Positions 26,713-35,577 of a DNA stretch of 64,000 nt are shown one piece after another. Position 1 is the stretch's first letter; the number at the start of each line of letters is the position of its first letter. The notes beneath the pieces were generated by a model. The model had not been told where the DNA came from. It saw nothing but the letters and a program-made list of their open reading frames with translations, and ran no database searches. Location: positions 145,413 to 209,412 of the forward strand of contig NZ_WSSB01000006.1 of NCBI RefSeq assembly GCF_009831765.1. The letters are read 5' to 3'. This DNA is from Craterilacuibacter sinensis (GTDB taxonomy: Bacteria > Pseudomonadota > Gammaproteobacteria > Burkholderiales > Chromobacteriaceae). A program made the translations under genes and the position numbers.

Positions 26713-28088
26713 CAAAAGAAACCCATCTTGACCTGGATGAGCTGCTCCACTTCGCGCACCAGACGGCGGTGGGCAACGAAGATGATCAGGTGGTCTTCAC
26801 TGTTTATCACTTCATCGTGGTGTGCCATGCGCACTTCGCGGTGCCGCACAATGGCGCTGATATAGCAGCCGTGCGGCATTTCCACTTCGTCTATGCGCAG
26901 GCCGACCAGACGCGAAGTCTTGCGGTCACCCCTGACGATGACTTCCATCGCCTCGGTGCGCCCGCCGCGCAGCGCATGTACCGCCTCGACATCGCCACGG
27001 CGCAAATGGGCGAGGATGGAGCCGATAGTAGACTGGTGCGGCGAAATCACGATATCGATGCTGTGGCCTTCGAGCAGGTCGACGTAACTGGCGCGGTTGA
27101 CCAGCGCAATCACCCGCTTGGCACCCATGCGCTTGGCCAGCAGCGTGGACATCACATTGTCTTCGTCGTCGTTGGTCAATGCGCAAAATACATCCATCTC
27201 GTCGATGTTTTCTGCTTCGAGCAGGGCTTCATCGGTGGCTTCGCCATGCAGTACCAGAGTGTGATCCAGATTGTCACCCAGCCATTCGCAGCGCTCGCGC
27301 AGAATTTCAATAATCTTGACCTCGTACCCCGCATTTTCCAGCTGGCGCGCCAGACGGTGGCCGATATTGCCGCCGCCGGCAATCAGTACGCGGCGTATGG
27401 GCTGGCTGCTGTTGCGTAGCTCGGCCAGCATCTGTGGCACAGCAGCACGCTCGGCCAGGAAAAACACCTCGTCGTTGCTTTGCAAAATGGTGTCGCCCTT
27501 GGGGATGATCAGCCGGTTATTGCGATAGATGGCGCAAAAACGGCAGTCGGTGTCCGGCAGATCCTGACGCACATGGCGCAATTCGCGCCCTAAAAGCAGG
27601 CCGCCTTCCATGGCCGTGACCGCAACCAGCTGTACGCGGCCGCCGGCAAAATCCAGCACCTGTAAGGCCCCCGGGTATTGAAATAGCTGGTACAGGTTTT
27701 CGGTGACGATCTGTTCCGGGCAGATGGGCTGGTCAACGCCGAATAAATCCAGCGTGTTCTTGGCGCCGAATTCGACATAGTCACTGGCGCGTACGCGCGC
27801 AATGCGGGTGGGTACGTTGTAGAGCTCGCGCGCCAGCTTGCAGGCAACCAGATTGGTTTCGTCGTTACGCGTTAGCGCAAGCAACATATCGGTGTCGGCC
27901 GCACCGGCACCGGCCAGTACCGAGGGCTGGGCGGCATTGCCGCAGATGGTCTGAATATCCAGCCTGTCCTGCAGCTGCTTGAGCAGTTTGCTGTCCAAGT
28001 CGACGATGGTGATGTCGTTCTCTTCGGAAACCAGGTTCTCTGCTACGCGGGCACCAACCTGGCCGCCCCCCAAAATCAGAATTTTCAC
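26712..28088 (-). CDS. trkA: Trk potassium uptake regulatory subunit TrkA
   Basis: The 458-residue cytoplasmic gating ring subunit of the Trk system. It contains two tandem RCK units, each with a Rossmann nucleotide-binding motif (GGGQVG at 7-12 and GGGNIG near 237) and a TrkA_C domain with the region after each. The start is GTG 28088, directly before the first beta strand; no other in-frame start fits. It overlaps trkH by one base. The gene is preceded by an AT-rich 142-bp region with a plausible promoter. Confidence 0.94.
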   Translation of the reverse strand: MKILILGGGQVGARVAENLVSEENDITIVDLDSKLLKQLQDRLDIQTICGNAAQPSVLAGAGAADTDMLLALTRNDETNLVACKLARELYNVPTRIARVRASDYVEFGAKNTLDLFGVDQPICPEQIVTENLYQLFQYPGALQVLDFAGGRVQLVAVTAMEGGLLLGRELRHVRQDLPDTDCRFCAIYRNNRLIIPKGDTILQSNDEVFFLAERAAVPQMLAELRNSSQPIRRVLIAGGGNIGHRLARQLENAGYEVKIIEILRERCEWLGDNLDHTLVLHGEATDEALLEAENIDEMDVFCALTNDDEDNVMSTLLAKRMGAKRVIALVNRASYVDLLEGHSIDIVISPHQSTIGSILAHLRRGDVEAVHALRGGRTEAMEVIVRGDRKTSRLVGLRIDEVEMPHGCYISAIVRHREVRMAHHDEVINSEDHLIIFVAHRRLVREVEQLIQVKMGFF

Positions 28089-28169
28089 AATATTGAAGCC
28101 GTCTGGATTAAGTATTTTGGTCAGATTCTAACGGTTTAGCGGGCAGGGTGCACGACTGTGGTTTTCGTT

Positions 28170-28199
28170 TTAATAGTGCATGCTCGCCAATTTTGCCAA
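28170..28199 (-). promoter_or_regulatory. Candidate promoter for trkA
   Basis: On the minus strand TTGGCA (28199-28194) and TATTAA (28175-28170) are 18 bp apart, about 82 bp upstream of the trkA GTG. It is the only good pair I see in the gap. Confidence 0.35.
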
Positions 28200-28230
28200 G
28201 TGAGGCAAAGACTTGGCGGCATAGGGTGCA

Positions 28231-28884
28231 TCAACGCGCGCTGTTGCGCACCCCGCGCACGGTACGCTTGAGGGTGGCCGAGTCGGTTGTGCCACTGATG
28301 AGCCTGTCTCCCAGTAGTAGCGTTGGTGTGGTGAAGACCTTGAGTTCATCGGTCAGCGCCTGATTGTCCTCCAGCGCAAGACGCACAGCCTTGCCCGGGT
28401 TTAGCCACGCCTGTGTGCCGGTTTCCCTGGCGGTTTGCTGGATGGCATGCTGGTCCAGCGGGAGTGTGCCCTGCATCAGGCTTTGATGCACCGCCCAGTA
28501 GCGGGCGCGCTGTTTTTGCCAGACATTCAGCGCATACAGGGTGGCCGGCTCCGAACTGGCATCAAACAGGGGGAGCAGCTTGAACACAAATTTCACGTCG
28601 GGCAACTCGCTGGCGACGCGTTCGATGACTACATCCATGCGCCGGCAATACGGGCAGTTGAAATCGGTAAAGTAGATGACAACCTGGCTGGCCGCTGGGT
28701 CGCCTAAAAACGGGTCGGCAGGGTTGGCATAGATGCGGCCAGGCTTCTGTGCCGCCAGCGCTTTTAGCATCTGCTGTTGCCGTGCACGGTTGTGCTCGGC
28801 GATTTTTTCCAGATCGGGCAGGTTTTTGCTGTTAGCCAGCAGGGGCATCAGGCTTAAACCGGCCAGTAAGGTCCGGCGTTTCAT
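28231..28884 (-). CDS. DsbA/DsbC-like thioredoxin-fold protein
   Basis: A 217-residue secreted thiol-redox protein. Residues 1-18 (MKRRTLLAGLSLMPLLAN) look like a signal sequence, short and with basic start. The thioredoxin-like domain follows with the active site CPYC (Cys77-Cys80) in FNCPYCRR and a cis-proline loop FTTPTLLLGD near residue 185. The helical insertion is like the DsbA-type or DsbG/C-type proteins that act on cysteines in the periplasm. No DsbB or DsbD is adjacent. It may be a disulfide isomerase or oxidase of the DsbA family; the partner is unknown. Confidence 0.85.
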   Translation of the reverse strand: MKRRTLLAGLSLMPLLANSKNLPDLEKIAEHNRARQQQMLKALAAQKPGRIYANPADPFLGDPAASQVVIYFTDFNCPYCRRMDVVIERVASELPDVKFVFKLLPLFDASSEPATLYALNVWQKQRARYWAVHQSLMQGTLPLDQHAIQQTARETGTQAWLNPGKAVRLALEDNQALTDELKVFTTPTLLLGDRLISGTTDSATLKRTVRGVRNSAR

Positions 28885-28954
28885 GATCGCTATCCTTTGG
28901 GGGAGGCTTTAATCGGTACATTGTTGCGGCATGCACCTGATGGTATTAAAGCGA

Positions 28955-28977
28955 AAGGGAGCGACATGCGCTCCCTT
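28955..28977 (-). terminator. Hairpin after the nucleobase permease gene
   Basis: AAGGGAGCG (28955-28963) pairs with CGCTCCCTT (28969-28977) around ACATG. On the minus strand it lies 19 bases past the permease stop and is followed by a weak T-containing stretch. Confidence 0.55.
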
Positions 28978-28996
28978 AATGCGGTTTTATTGCGGT

Positions 28997-30301
28997 TTAG
29001 TCTTCGAGATCTACCTGCGTGCGACCCGGCAGCAGCAGGTTAAGGCTAAGTGCAATCAGGGCGCTTACCGTGATGCCGGAGCCGAAAATTTCGCGTACAA
29101 AGCCCGGCAACTTGCCCAGTACTTCCGGGCGTACGGTTACTGCCATGCCGCAGCCGATGGCGACGGCAATAATCACGCCATTGCGTCGGCTGCTCTCGAC
29201 CTGGCCCAGCATCTGAACGCCGGCCACGATAATCATGGCGAACATCATCAGGCCGGCACCGCCGAGCACCGGCAGCGGAATGGTGACGATCAAGGCGCCA
29301 AACACCGGAAACAGGCCTGCCAGCATCAAGAGCAGACCCGCCAGTGCCACTACATAACGGCTGGCGACGCCGGTCAGCGATACCACGCCAATATTCTGGG
29401 CAAACGAGGAAAAGGGGGTCGTCGACATGATGGCGGCAATGGCCGAGCCTACGCCGTCACACAGGATGCCTGCCGACATCTGCTTGCCGCTGACCTTGGT
29501 CTGTGTTGCCTGACCCAGCGCCAAAAAGTTGCCGGTCGACTCCACGATGGTAACCAGATAGGCAATAGACATGCCGATAATGCCGGAGATTGGAAAGCTC
29601 ATGCCGAAATGCAATGGCTGGGGCAGGGCAAATGCGCTGGCTTGTGCCACCGGTGCAAAATCGATGCGCCCCAGCATCAGGCACAGTAGATAGCCGGCCC
29701 CCATGCCGATCACGATGGCTGCGGCCGAGACGATGCCGCGGCCGAACTGGACCAGCCCGATCACCAGTACCAGTACAAAAAAGGCAATAGCCAGATGCTC
29801 GGGATTGGCATAGTCAGCCGCGCCGGGCTGGCCGCCGGCAAACCAGTCAACGGCAACCGGGATAAGCGACAGGCCTATCATGGACACGACTGTGCCGGTG
29901 ACCACCGGCGGGAACAGCTTGCGGATTTGCGGCATGAAAAAGCTGCCGCCTATCATCACCAGCGACGCGGCCAGCGAGGAGCCCATGATGCCGGCTACAC
30001 CATGCTCGAAACCGATGGCGATGGCGGCGGCAACAAAAGTGAAGCTGGTGCCCATGACACAGGGCAGGCGGATGCCGATAGGTCCTGCGCCGCGGCATTG
30101 CACGATGGTGACGGCACCGGAAACCATTAAGGCTGCATTGACGAGTGCGACCATTTCCTGTGGAGGGAGTCGCAATACGCCGCCCACGACCAGCGGGACA
30201 GCGATAATCCCACCGAGTGCGGCAAGCAGGTGCTGTATGGCCAGTAATAATGATGTTGCCAGTGGAGGCCGGTCTTCAACCTGGTACAGCAGCTTTTCCA
30301 T
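28997..30301 (-). CDS. NCS2 family nucleobase (xanthine/uracil) permease
   Basis: A 434-residue nucleobase:cation symporter-2 protein with about fourteen helices, importing xanthine, urate or uracil with protons. The helix-1 AIQHLLAALGG, the pore segment containing IVESTGNFLALG and the MSTTPFSSFAQNIGVVSLTGVASR stretch are NCS2 hallmarks. The closest type is the xanthine/urate group rather than UraA, but selectivity cannot be fixed by eye. It is read from a good divergent promoter and ends in a hairpin. The divergent ppnP encodes a nucleoside phosphorylase, so base salvage is the common theme. Confidence 0.9.
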   Translation of the reverse strand: MEKLLYQVEDRPPLATSLLLAIQHLLAALGGIIAVPLVVGGVLRLPPQEMVALVNAALMVSGAVTIVQCRGAGPIGIRLPCVMGTSFTFVAAAIAIGFEHGVAGIMGSSLAASLVMIGGSFFMPQIRKLFPPVVTGTVVSMIGLSLIPVAVDWFAGGQPGAADYANPEHLAIAFFVLVLVIGLVQFGRGIVSAAAIVIGMGAGYLLCLMLGRIDFAPVAQASAFALPQPLHFGMSFPISGIIGMSIAYLVTIVESTGNFLALGQATQTKVSGKQMSAGILCDGVGSAIAAIMSTTPFSSFAQNIGVVSLTGVASRYVVALAGLLLMLAGLFPVFGALIVTIPLPVLGGAGLMMFAMIIVAGVQMLGQVESSRRNGVIIAVAIGCGMAVTVRPEVLGKLPGFVREIFGSGITVSALIALSLNLLLPGRTQVDLED

Positions 30302-30358
30302 GCTTTGCTTCCTTGCAGTGAGGGCTTTGTAGGTAGCGCTTGCGCGCCAAGTGCGCGC

Positions 30359-30387
30359 ATGATTGTCAAATTCTATGTCGCTGTCAA
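30359..30387 (-). promoter_or_regulatory. Sigma70-type promoter for the nucleobase permease
   Basis: On the minus strand a perfect TTGACA (30387-30382) and AATCAT (30364-30359) are 17 bp apart, 58 bp before the permease start. The 230-bp gap around it is unusually AT-rich; ppnP transcription probably also starts within it. Confidence 0.55.
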
Positions 30388-30531
30388 TGATGATTTATCT
30401 TTTAATGAAGATAGTCTGGTGTTGTGCCCTTATGATGGGCAAAACCATTTAAATAAAAATGCAAGCAAAATTGTGACAAATAAATAAAATCACCTTATTC
30501 TTGGCGTTTTACCTTTACGTGCGGGGTGCTT

Positions 30532-30846
30532 ATGGCTGATCAGTTCGAAAATGTCAGTGTGGCCAAGCGGGCCAATGTCTATTTTGACGGCAAGTGCGTC
30601 AGTCATACGGTGACCCTGGCCGATGGCACGCAAAAATCGGTAGGCGTGATTCTGCCCGGTAAGCTGGTGTTTACTACGGCAGCAGCGGAAGTCATGGAAT
30701 TACTGGAAGGAGAATGCCGGGTGACGCAGGCTGGCGCCTCTGCCGCGCAGGATTATGCCGGGGGTGAATCTTTTAGCGTGCCGGCCAATAGCAGCTTTAC
30801 GATCGAGGTACTCAAGACCGTTCATTATGTTTGCCATTTCGGCTGA
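30532..30846 (+). CDS. ppnP: Pyrimidine/purine nucleoside phosphorylase PpnP
   Basis: A 104-residue cupin of the PpnP/YaiE (DUF1255) family, which phosphorolyses a broad range of nucleosides to base and ribose 1-phosphate. The cupin strands include [20 protein letters not shown] and the [15 protein letters not shown] segment, followed by the YVCHFG C terminus typical of the family. ATG 30532 has a GGGG site; an in-frame GTG two codons earlier is less likely. It is divergent from the nucleobase permease and closed by a strong terminator. Confidence 0.92.
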   Translation: MADQFENVSVAKRANVYFDGKCVSHTVTLADGTQKSVGVILPGKLVFTTAAAEVMELLEGECRVTQAGASAAQDYAGGESFSVPANSSFTIEVLKTVHYVCHFG

Positions 30847-30865
30847 TTAGAGCGGGCTTGTCGTA

Positions 30866-30903
30866 AAAAGGCTCAATACCAGGATAGGTATTGAGCCTTT
30901 TGT
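30866..30903 (+). terminator. Intrinsic terminator after ppnP
   Basis: AAAAGGCTCAATACC (30866-30880) pairs perfectly with GGTATTGAGCCTTTT (30887-30901) around AGGATA. Because both arms end in A/T runs it can act for ppnP and the convergent TetR gene. Confidence 0.88.
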
Positions 30904-30942
30904 ATCTGACGCCGCAGGTTGCGGGTCGGGATGTCGCATTGT

Positions 30943-31587
30943 TTAGCGGTAGTGCGCATCAAGTTCGGTAAACGCCGCCTTGTTGTCTGGCGTGACATAA
31001 GGGCGCATCAGGGCCAGCACTTGACGTGCGCCGCGCCGCCCGGTTTCTGCCGAGATAGGGACTTTAGGTGCGGCGGACTGCTCGAACGCATACCAGAATT
31101 TCACCACCAACCAGATATTGACCGCCAGCTGTTCAATTTCTTCATCGGAAGAAAAGGTCAGCAAGCCGGCACGGGCAAAGCCCTTGAGCATGTCGCCCAT
31201 CATCGGACGCAAATCGGTGCCGATAGTGGCGTGATACTCGGCCTGCAATTGCGGATTACGCGACAGCAAGCCCGGCAGGTCATCAAACAAAAAGCGGTAA
31301 TTCCACATGCCCTTGAATAAGGCATCCAGCTGGTCGGATAAAGCCTGCGGCGTAATGGTGCCTTCTGTCTTCGGTGCCAGCTGGTCGCGAATAAAGGCTT
31401 CATATTCGCGGAAAATCTGGAAAACAATCTCTTCCTTATTGCGAAAGTGATAGTACAGATTGCCCGGACTAATGCCCAGGTGAGCCGAAATATGATTGGT
31501 CGTGATCGCACGCTCTCCATGCTCATTGAAGAGTTTGAGGCTCTCGATCACGATTTTGTCGTAGGTTTTGATCCGGGTTTTGCTCAT
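30943..31587 (-). CDS. TetR family transcriptional regulator
   Basis: A 214-residue TetR/AcrR-type regulator. The helix-turn-helix lies in about residues 27-47 (AITTNHISAHLGISPGNLYYHF), followed by a helical ligand-binding and dimerisation domain without recognisable specificity. ATG 31587 is preferred over an upstream in-frame TTG. No divergent target is present; the neighbour on the same strand is a mechanosensitive channel gene 46 bp upstream, so the regulated gene is unknown. Confidence 0.88.
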   Translation of the reverse strand: MSKTRIKTYDKIVIESLKLFNEHGERAITTNHISAHLGISPGNLYYHFRNKEEIVFQIFREYEAFIRDQLAPKTEGTITPQALSDQLDALFKGMWNYRFLFDDLPGLLSRNPQLQAEYHATIGTDLRPMMGDMLKGFARAGLLTFSSDEEIEQLAVNIWLVVKFWYAFEQSAAPKVPISAETGRRGARQVLALMRPYVTPDNKAAFTELDAHYR

Positions 31588-31633
31588 AGATTGAAGAATC
31601 AAGCCATTTAATAAGGATGAGTCGGATGCCAGT

Positions 31634-32503
31634 TTACACCGAGGCCGCAGATTTGTTCAGATTGGCGTCAGCCGGAAAAGCTTCAAACATAAAGCGCTTG
31701 AGTATCGCCTGTTCTACCCGTTGCCTGTCCTTGGCCAGTATGGCAATGCGTAGCGTCAGTTGATAACTGACATCGCTAAGCGGGTGAATCGATACGCGTG
31801 GCGCCACCGATGGCGTATCCAGATGGTGACGCGCTTCTATACGCGCCATATGCAGTTGCGCGGCCTGAATATGTGGCGCACAGACGTCGTTGGCTGCCCC
31901 TAGCAGCAAGGCTTCACCCTGCTGGGGAGGGAGCGTATAGGGCAGGGGCAGGCCCAGCGTATGCACCACATACTCGCCCATATAGTTTTCCAGCACCACC
32001 GGCTGGTTGAGCAGCAGGCTGTGCGGAAAAGACAAGGCCCGCCCTGTCATCTGGTGGCTGTCGTGGGTGGGGCCGATTTCCATCACTGTGGTGGTGAATA
32101 GCCCGACATCGACCACACGCCCGCGTATATGGCCGACCTCGATGTGGTCGCCCAGGCTGTAGCTGTCGGAGGCGCTTCTGAGCAGCCCCCCGGTCAGGCA
32201 CATGATCAACTCTTTGGTGGCAATAATCACTGCAGCGGCAAAAGCCAGCATCGAGACCGCTATGGTCTGCAGCTCGGATGCCCAGATCAGTGCAATGCCG
32301 GCGACGCCACAGACAAACAGCACATTGCGCACGGTGATGGACCAGCGCCGCCTGTCGTCCAGCGTCCAGTGGGTATTGCTGGCGATGGCGCGGCCTATGC
32401 TGATGCGCAGCACCAGCAGTACCGTGATCATTACTCCCGAGCGCACGATGTCGGCGACGTAACTTGCACGCAGGTGGGTCCAGAAGTCGATCAGCTCGCT
32501 CAT
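31634..32503 (-). CDS. MscS-like mechanosensitive ion channel
   Basis: A 289-residue small-conductance channel-type membrane protein. Two or three N-terminal transmembrane segments (about 20-40, 60-80, 85-110) lead to a pore helix and a GLLRSASDSYSLGDHIEVGHIRGRVVDVGLFTT stretch, which is the characteristic start of the MscS beta domain. The C-terminal part is soluble. The usual role is release of solutes on hypo-osmotic shock. The stop lies two bases upstream of prfC, so they may be co-transcribed. Confidence 0.88.
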   Translation of the reverse strand: MSELIDFWTHLRASYVADIVRSGVMITVLLVLRISIGRAIASNTHWTLDDRRRWSITVRNVLFVCGVAGIALIWASELQTIAVSMLAFAAAVIIATKELIMCLTGGLLRSASDSYSLGDHIEVGHIRGRVVDVGLFTTTVMEIGPTHDSHQMTGRALSFPHSLLLNQPVVLENYMGEYVVHTLGLPLPYTLPPQQGEALLLGAANDVCAPHIQAAQLHMARIEARHHLDTPSVAPRVSIHPLSDVSYQLTLRIAILAKDRQRVEQAILKRFMFEAFPADANLNKSAASV

Positions 32504-32505
32504 GC

Positions 32506-34116
32506 CTACTCGCCCAGCTTGACCGCGTGTTCGCGCGTTTCGTGGAAGACGATATCCGGCCAGCGCTCCTGTGTCAGCTGCAGGTTGACGCGGTTGGGCG
32601 CGAGATAGGCCAGATTGTTGCCGGCATCGGTGGCGATATTGCCTTGCAGTGCCTTGATGAAGTCATCCAGCTTTTTGCGGTCATCACAGGTGAACCAGCG
32701 TGCCGACCAGATACTGGCCGATTCAAAAATGGCATCCACGCCGTATTCGGCCGCCAGGCGCGAGGCGACGACTTCGAACTGCAGCACGCCGACTGCACCC
32801 AGAATCAGGTCGCCGCCGCTATGCGGCTTGAACACCTGCACGGCGCCTTCTTCACCCAGCTGCTGCAAGCCCTTGGCCAACTGCTTGAGCTTCAGCGGGT
32901 TGCGGATGCGTACCGAGCGGAACATTTCCGGCGCGAAGAACGGGATGCCGGTAAACGCCAGCGCCTCGCCTTCGGAGAAAGAGTCGCCGATCTGGATATT
33001 GCCGTGGTTGGGAATGCCGATAATGTCGCCTGCGAAGGCTTCTTCCACGATTTCGCGGTCGTGCGACATAAAGGTCACCACGCTGGAGGCAGCGATATCA
33101 CGCCCCAGACGCAGATGCTTCATCTTCATGCCACGCTCGAACTGGCCGGAGCACACGCGCATAAAGGCGATGCGGTCGCGGTGCTTGGGGTCCATATTGG
33201 CCTGGATCTTGAACACAAAGCCGGAGAACTTGCCTTCGCTCGGGTTTACGCTGCGCACGGTCGCATCGCGTTCCTGTGGCGCCGGTGCCCAGTTGATCAG
33301 CGCGTCCAGAATCTCGCGCACACCGAAATTGTTGATGGCCGAGCCGAAAAACACCGGAGTCAGCTCGCCGGCGAGGAACTCGTCCAGATTCCACTCGTTG
33401 GAGGCGCCCTTGACCAGTTCGATCTCCATGCGCAGCTGTTCCATTTCCATCGGGAACAGCGCGTCCAGACGCGGATTGTCCATGCCCTTGATCACTTCGA
33501 TATCGGACACCAGTTTTTCGGCGCCGGCTTCGAACAGAATGACTTCATCGGTCAGCAGCGAATAGACGCCGCGGAAGCTCTTGCCCATGCCGATCGGCCA
33601 GGTGACCGGTGCGCAGCGTATCTTGAGCACGTCTTCCACTTCATCCAGCAACTCGAGCGAGTCGCGCACTTCACGGTCGCACTTGTTCATGAAAGTGACG
33701 ATGGGCGTGTTGCGCAGGCGGCAGACATTCAACAGCTTGATGGTCTGCTCTTCCACGCCCTTGGCGGCGTCGATCACCATCAAGGCGGAGTCGACTGCCG
33801 TCAGTACGCGATAGGTGTCTTCGGAGAAGTCCTGGTGGCCCGGGGTATCCAGCAGGTTGACGGTATGGTCGCGGTAGTCGAACTGCATCACGCTGGATGC
33901 GACCGAGATGCCGCGCTGCTTCTCGATATCCATCCAGTCGGAAGTGGCGAATTTGCCGCCTTTTTTGCCCTTGACGGTGCCCGCCATCTGAATGGCGCCC
34001 GAAAACAGCAGCAGCTTTTCGGTCAGCGTGGTCTTACCCGCGTCGGGGTGGGAGATAATGGCAAAAGTGCGGCGGCGGGCGACTTCTGCGGCAATGCGTG
34101 TCAGTTCTGCGGACAT
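32506..34116 (-). CDS. prfC: Peptide chain release factor 3
   Basis: RF3 is a GTPase that removes RF1/RF2 from the ribosome after peptide release. The 536-residue protein has G1 SHPDAGKTT (22-30), G3 DTPGHQDF (90-97) and G4 NKCD (144-147), the order and spacing of translational GTPases, followed by EF-Tu domain II-like and RF3 C-terminal regions. The start is the ATG before [19 protein letters not shown]; the frame extends 26 codons upstream without family similarity. MscS lies immediately downstream. Confidence 0.95.
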   Translation of the reverse strand: MSAELTRIAAEVARRRTFAIISHPDAGKTTLTEKLLLFSGAIQMAGTVKGKKGGKFATSDWMDIEKQRGISVASSVMQFDYRDHTVNLLDTPGHQDFSEDTYRVLTAVDSALMVIDAAKGVEEQTIKLLNVCRLRNTPIVTFMNKCDREVRDSLELLDEVEDVLKIRCAPVTWPIGMGKSFRGVYSLLTDEVILFEAGAEKLVSDIEVIKGMDNPRLDALFPMEMEQLRMEIELVKGASNEWNLDEFLAGELTPVFFGSAINNFGVREILDALINWAPAPQERDATVRSVNPSEGKFSGFVFKIQANMDPKHRDRIAFMRVCSGQFERGMKMKHLRLGRDIAASSVVTFMSHDREIVEEAFAGDIIGIPNHGNIQIGDSFSEGEALAFTGIPFFAPEMFRSVRIRNPLKLKQLAKGLQQLGEEGAVQVFKPHSGGDLILGAVGVLQFEVVASRLAAEYGVDAIFESASIWSARWFTCDDRKKLDDFIKALQGNIATDAGNNLAYLAPNRVNLQLTQERWPDIVFHETREHAVKLGE

Positions 34117-34242
34117 GTCTGTTGCTTGGTGTATGCGGTAAAGGCGGCATTGTACCGGTTTTCGTGCCGGCTGACCGCTGCGCCTTTTATGCATGTTGCG
34201 GGTACAATGACGGCACTGGATTCAAGATGACGGAGCTGGCGG

Positions 34243-34857
34243 ATGTTTACAGGGATAGTGCAGGGCACGGCCGAACTGGTCGCACTGGAAGAAAAGACTG
34301 GTTTTCGTACGCATACCGTGCGCTTGCCGCAGGCGATGCTGCCGGGTTTGGCGCTGGGGGCCTCGGTTGCGCACAACGGCTGCTGCCTGACCGTGACCCG
34401 GGTGGAGGGCGATCGGGTCTCGTTCGACCTGATGCAGGAGACGCTGCGTCTGACCAATCTGGGGGCTTTGACGCTGGGTGAGTCGGTCAATGTTGAGCGT
34501 GCTGCACGCTTTGGTGACGATATCGGCGGTCACGCCATGAGCGGCCACATCCTGTGCTGCGCCGAAGTGGTGGCGGTCGAGGAAACACCGAATAACCGGA
34601 CCTTGCGCTTTAGCCTGCCGGAGGCGGCGCTCAAATATGTATTTACCAAAGGCTATATCGGCATCGACGGCATCAGTCTGACCGTGGGGGAAGTCCAGGG
34701 GAACGAATTTGCCGTGCATCTGATTCCGGAAACGCTGAGCCGTACTATCATCGGCCAGCGCAAGGTGGGCGACCGGGTCAATATCGAAGTCGATCCGCAG
34801 ACGCAGGCTATTGTCGACACGGTCGAGCGGGTGCTTGCCAGCCGGAGTCTTGGATGA
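34243..34857 (+). CDS. ribE: Riboflavin synthase alpha chain
   Basis: Dismutates two molecules of 6,7-dimethyl-8-ribityllumazine to riboflavin and the pyrimidine precursor. The 204-residue protein starts MFTGIVQG, the family signature, and comprises two homologous lumazine-binding repeats (about 1-97 and 98-195). A TACAAT at 34203-34208 is the only -10-like box seen just upstream; no FMN riboswitch motif was recognised. The stop overlaps the following PP-loop gene by four bases (ATGA), and ribBX, ribH and nusB follow, forming a riboflavin operon. Confidence 0.95.
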   Translation: MFTGIVQGTAELVALEEKTGFRTHTVRLPQAMLPGLALGASVAHNGCCLTVTRVEGDRVSFDLMQETLRLTNLGALTLGESVNVERAARFGDDIGGHAMSGHILCCAEVVAVEETPNNRTLRFSLPEAALKYVFTKGYIGIDGISLTVGEVQGNEFAVHLIPETLSRTIIGQRKVGDRVNIEVDPQTQAIVDTVERVLASRSLG

Positions 34858-35519
34858 CTGCACCGCTATTCGTGATGTCGTGGAGTGGCGGCAAAGACTC
34901 CTGCCTCGCCCTTTGGCGTACGTTGCAAAGCGGTGCCCGTCCGCTGGCCCTGCTTTCGATGCTTGACGAAACGGGTGCGCGCAGCCGCTCTCACGGCATC
35001 AGCCCCGAAGTCCTGCAGGCCCAGGTCGAGGCGCTGGCGATTCCACTGGTGACCGGTAGTGCGACCTGGGGGGAGTACGAGGCCGTGTTTGTCGCACAGT
35101 TGCAAGCCTTGAAAGCACAAGGCGCCGAGATGGCGGTGTTTGGGGATATCGACTTGCAGCCGCATCGCGACTGGGAGGAAAAGGTCTGCGCCGCCGCCGG
35201 CTTGCAGGCGGTGTTGCCGCTATGGCAGGAGCAGAGGCTGGATCTGGTGCGCGAATTTGTCGATGCCGGCTTTGTCGCGACCATTGTGGTGATACGTAAC
35301 GACTTGATGGCCGCCGACTATCTGGGCCAAGTGCTGGATCATGCGCTGATTGCGCGCATGCAGTCCGAGGGTATCGATCCGTGCGGCGAGGGCGGGGAGT
35401 TCCATACGCTGGTCACCGCGGGGCCGCTATTTGCCCAGGCCTTGCCTTTGCGGGAAAAAGCGCGACATCAACATGATAAATATTCAATGCTTGAATTTGA
35501 GCTTTCCGATAGCATCTAA
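34854..35519 (+). CDS. Dph6-like PP-loop ATPase (diphthine-ammonia ligase family)
   Basis: A 221-residue adenine-nucleotide alpha-hydrolase. The PP-loop SGGKDS is at residues 11-16, and CGEGGEFHT (about 177-185) is the signature of the Dph6 family, which in eukaryotes and archaea amidates diphthine on elongation factor 2. Bacteria lack diphthamide, so the substrate here is unknown. It overlaps ribE by four bases and precedes ribBX by 58 bp, so it is part of the riboflavin operon. Candidate roles include amidation or adenylation of a flavin-related or ribosomal substrate, but these are speculative. Confidence 0.85.
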   Translation: MTAPLFVMSWSGGKDSCLALWRTLQSGARPLALLSMLDETGARSRSHGISPEVLQAQVEALAIPLVTGSATWGEYEAVFVAQLQALKAQGAEMAVFGDIDLQPHRDWEEKVCAAAGLQAVLPLWQEQRLDLVREFVDAGFVATIVVIRNDLMAADYLGQVLDHALIARMQSEGIDPCGEGGEFHTLVTAGPLFAQALPLREKARHQHDKYSMLEFELSDSI

Positions 35520-35577
35520 TAACAAATAATCGAAACGCGGTGCGCGTGGTGCGGGCCGTCTGCAAGGGTAGAAGAAA

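Noticed and set aside
32464..34230. Long plus-strand open frame opposite prfC (588 codons)
   Set aside because: It lies antisense to a clear RF3 gene and is kept open by GC-rich codon structure; no domain or ribosome site supports it.
34117..34242. FMN riboswitch before ribE
   Set aside because: The conserved FMN-aptamer segments were not found in the 126-bp leader region.
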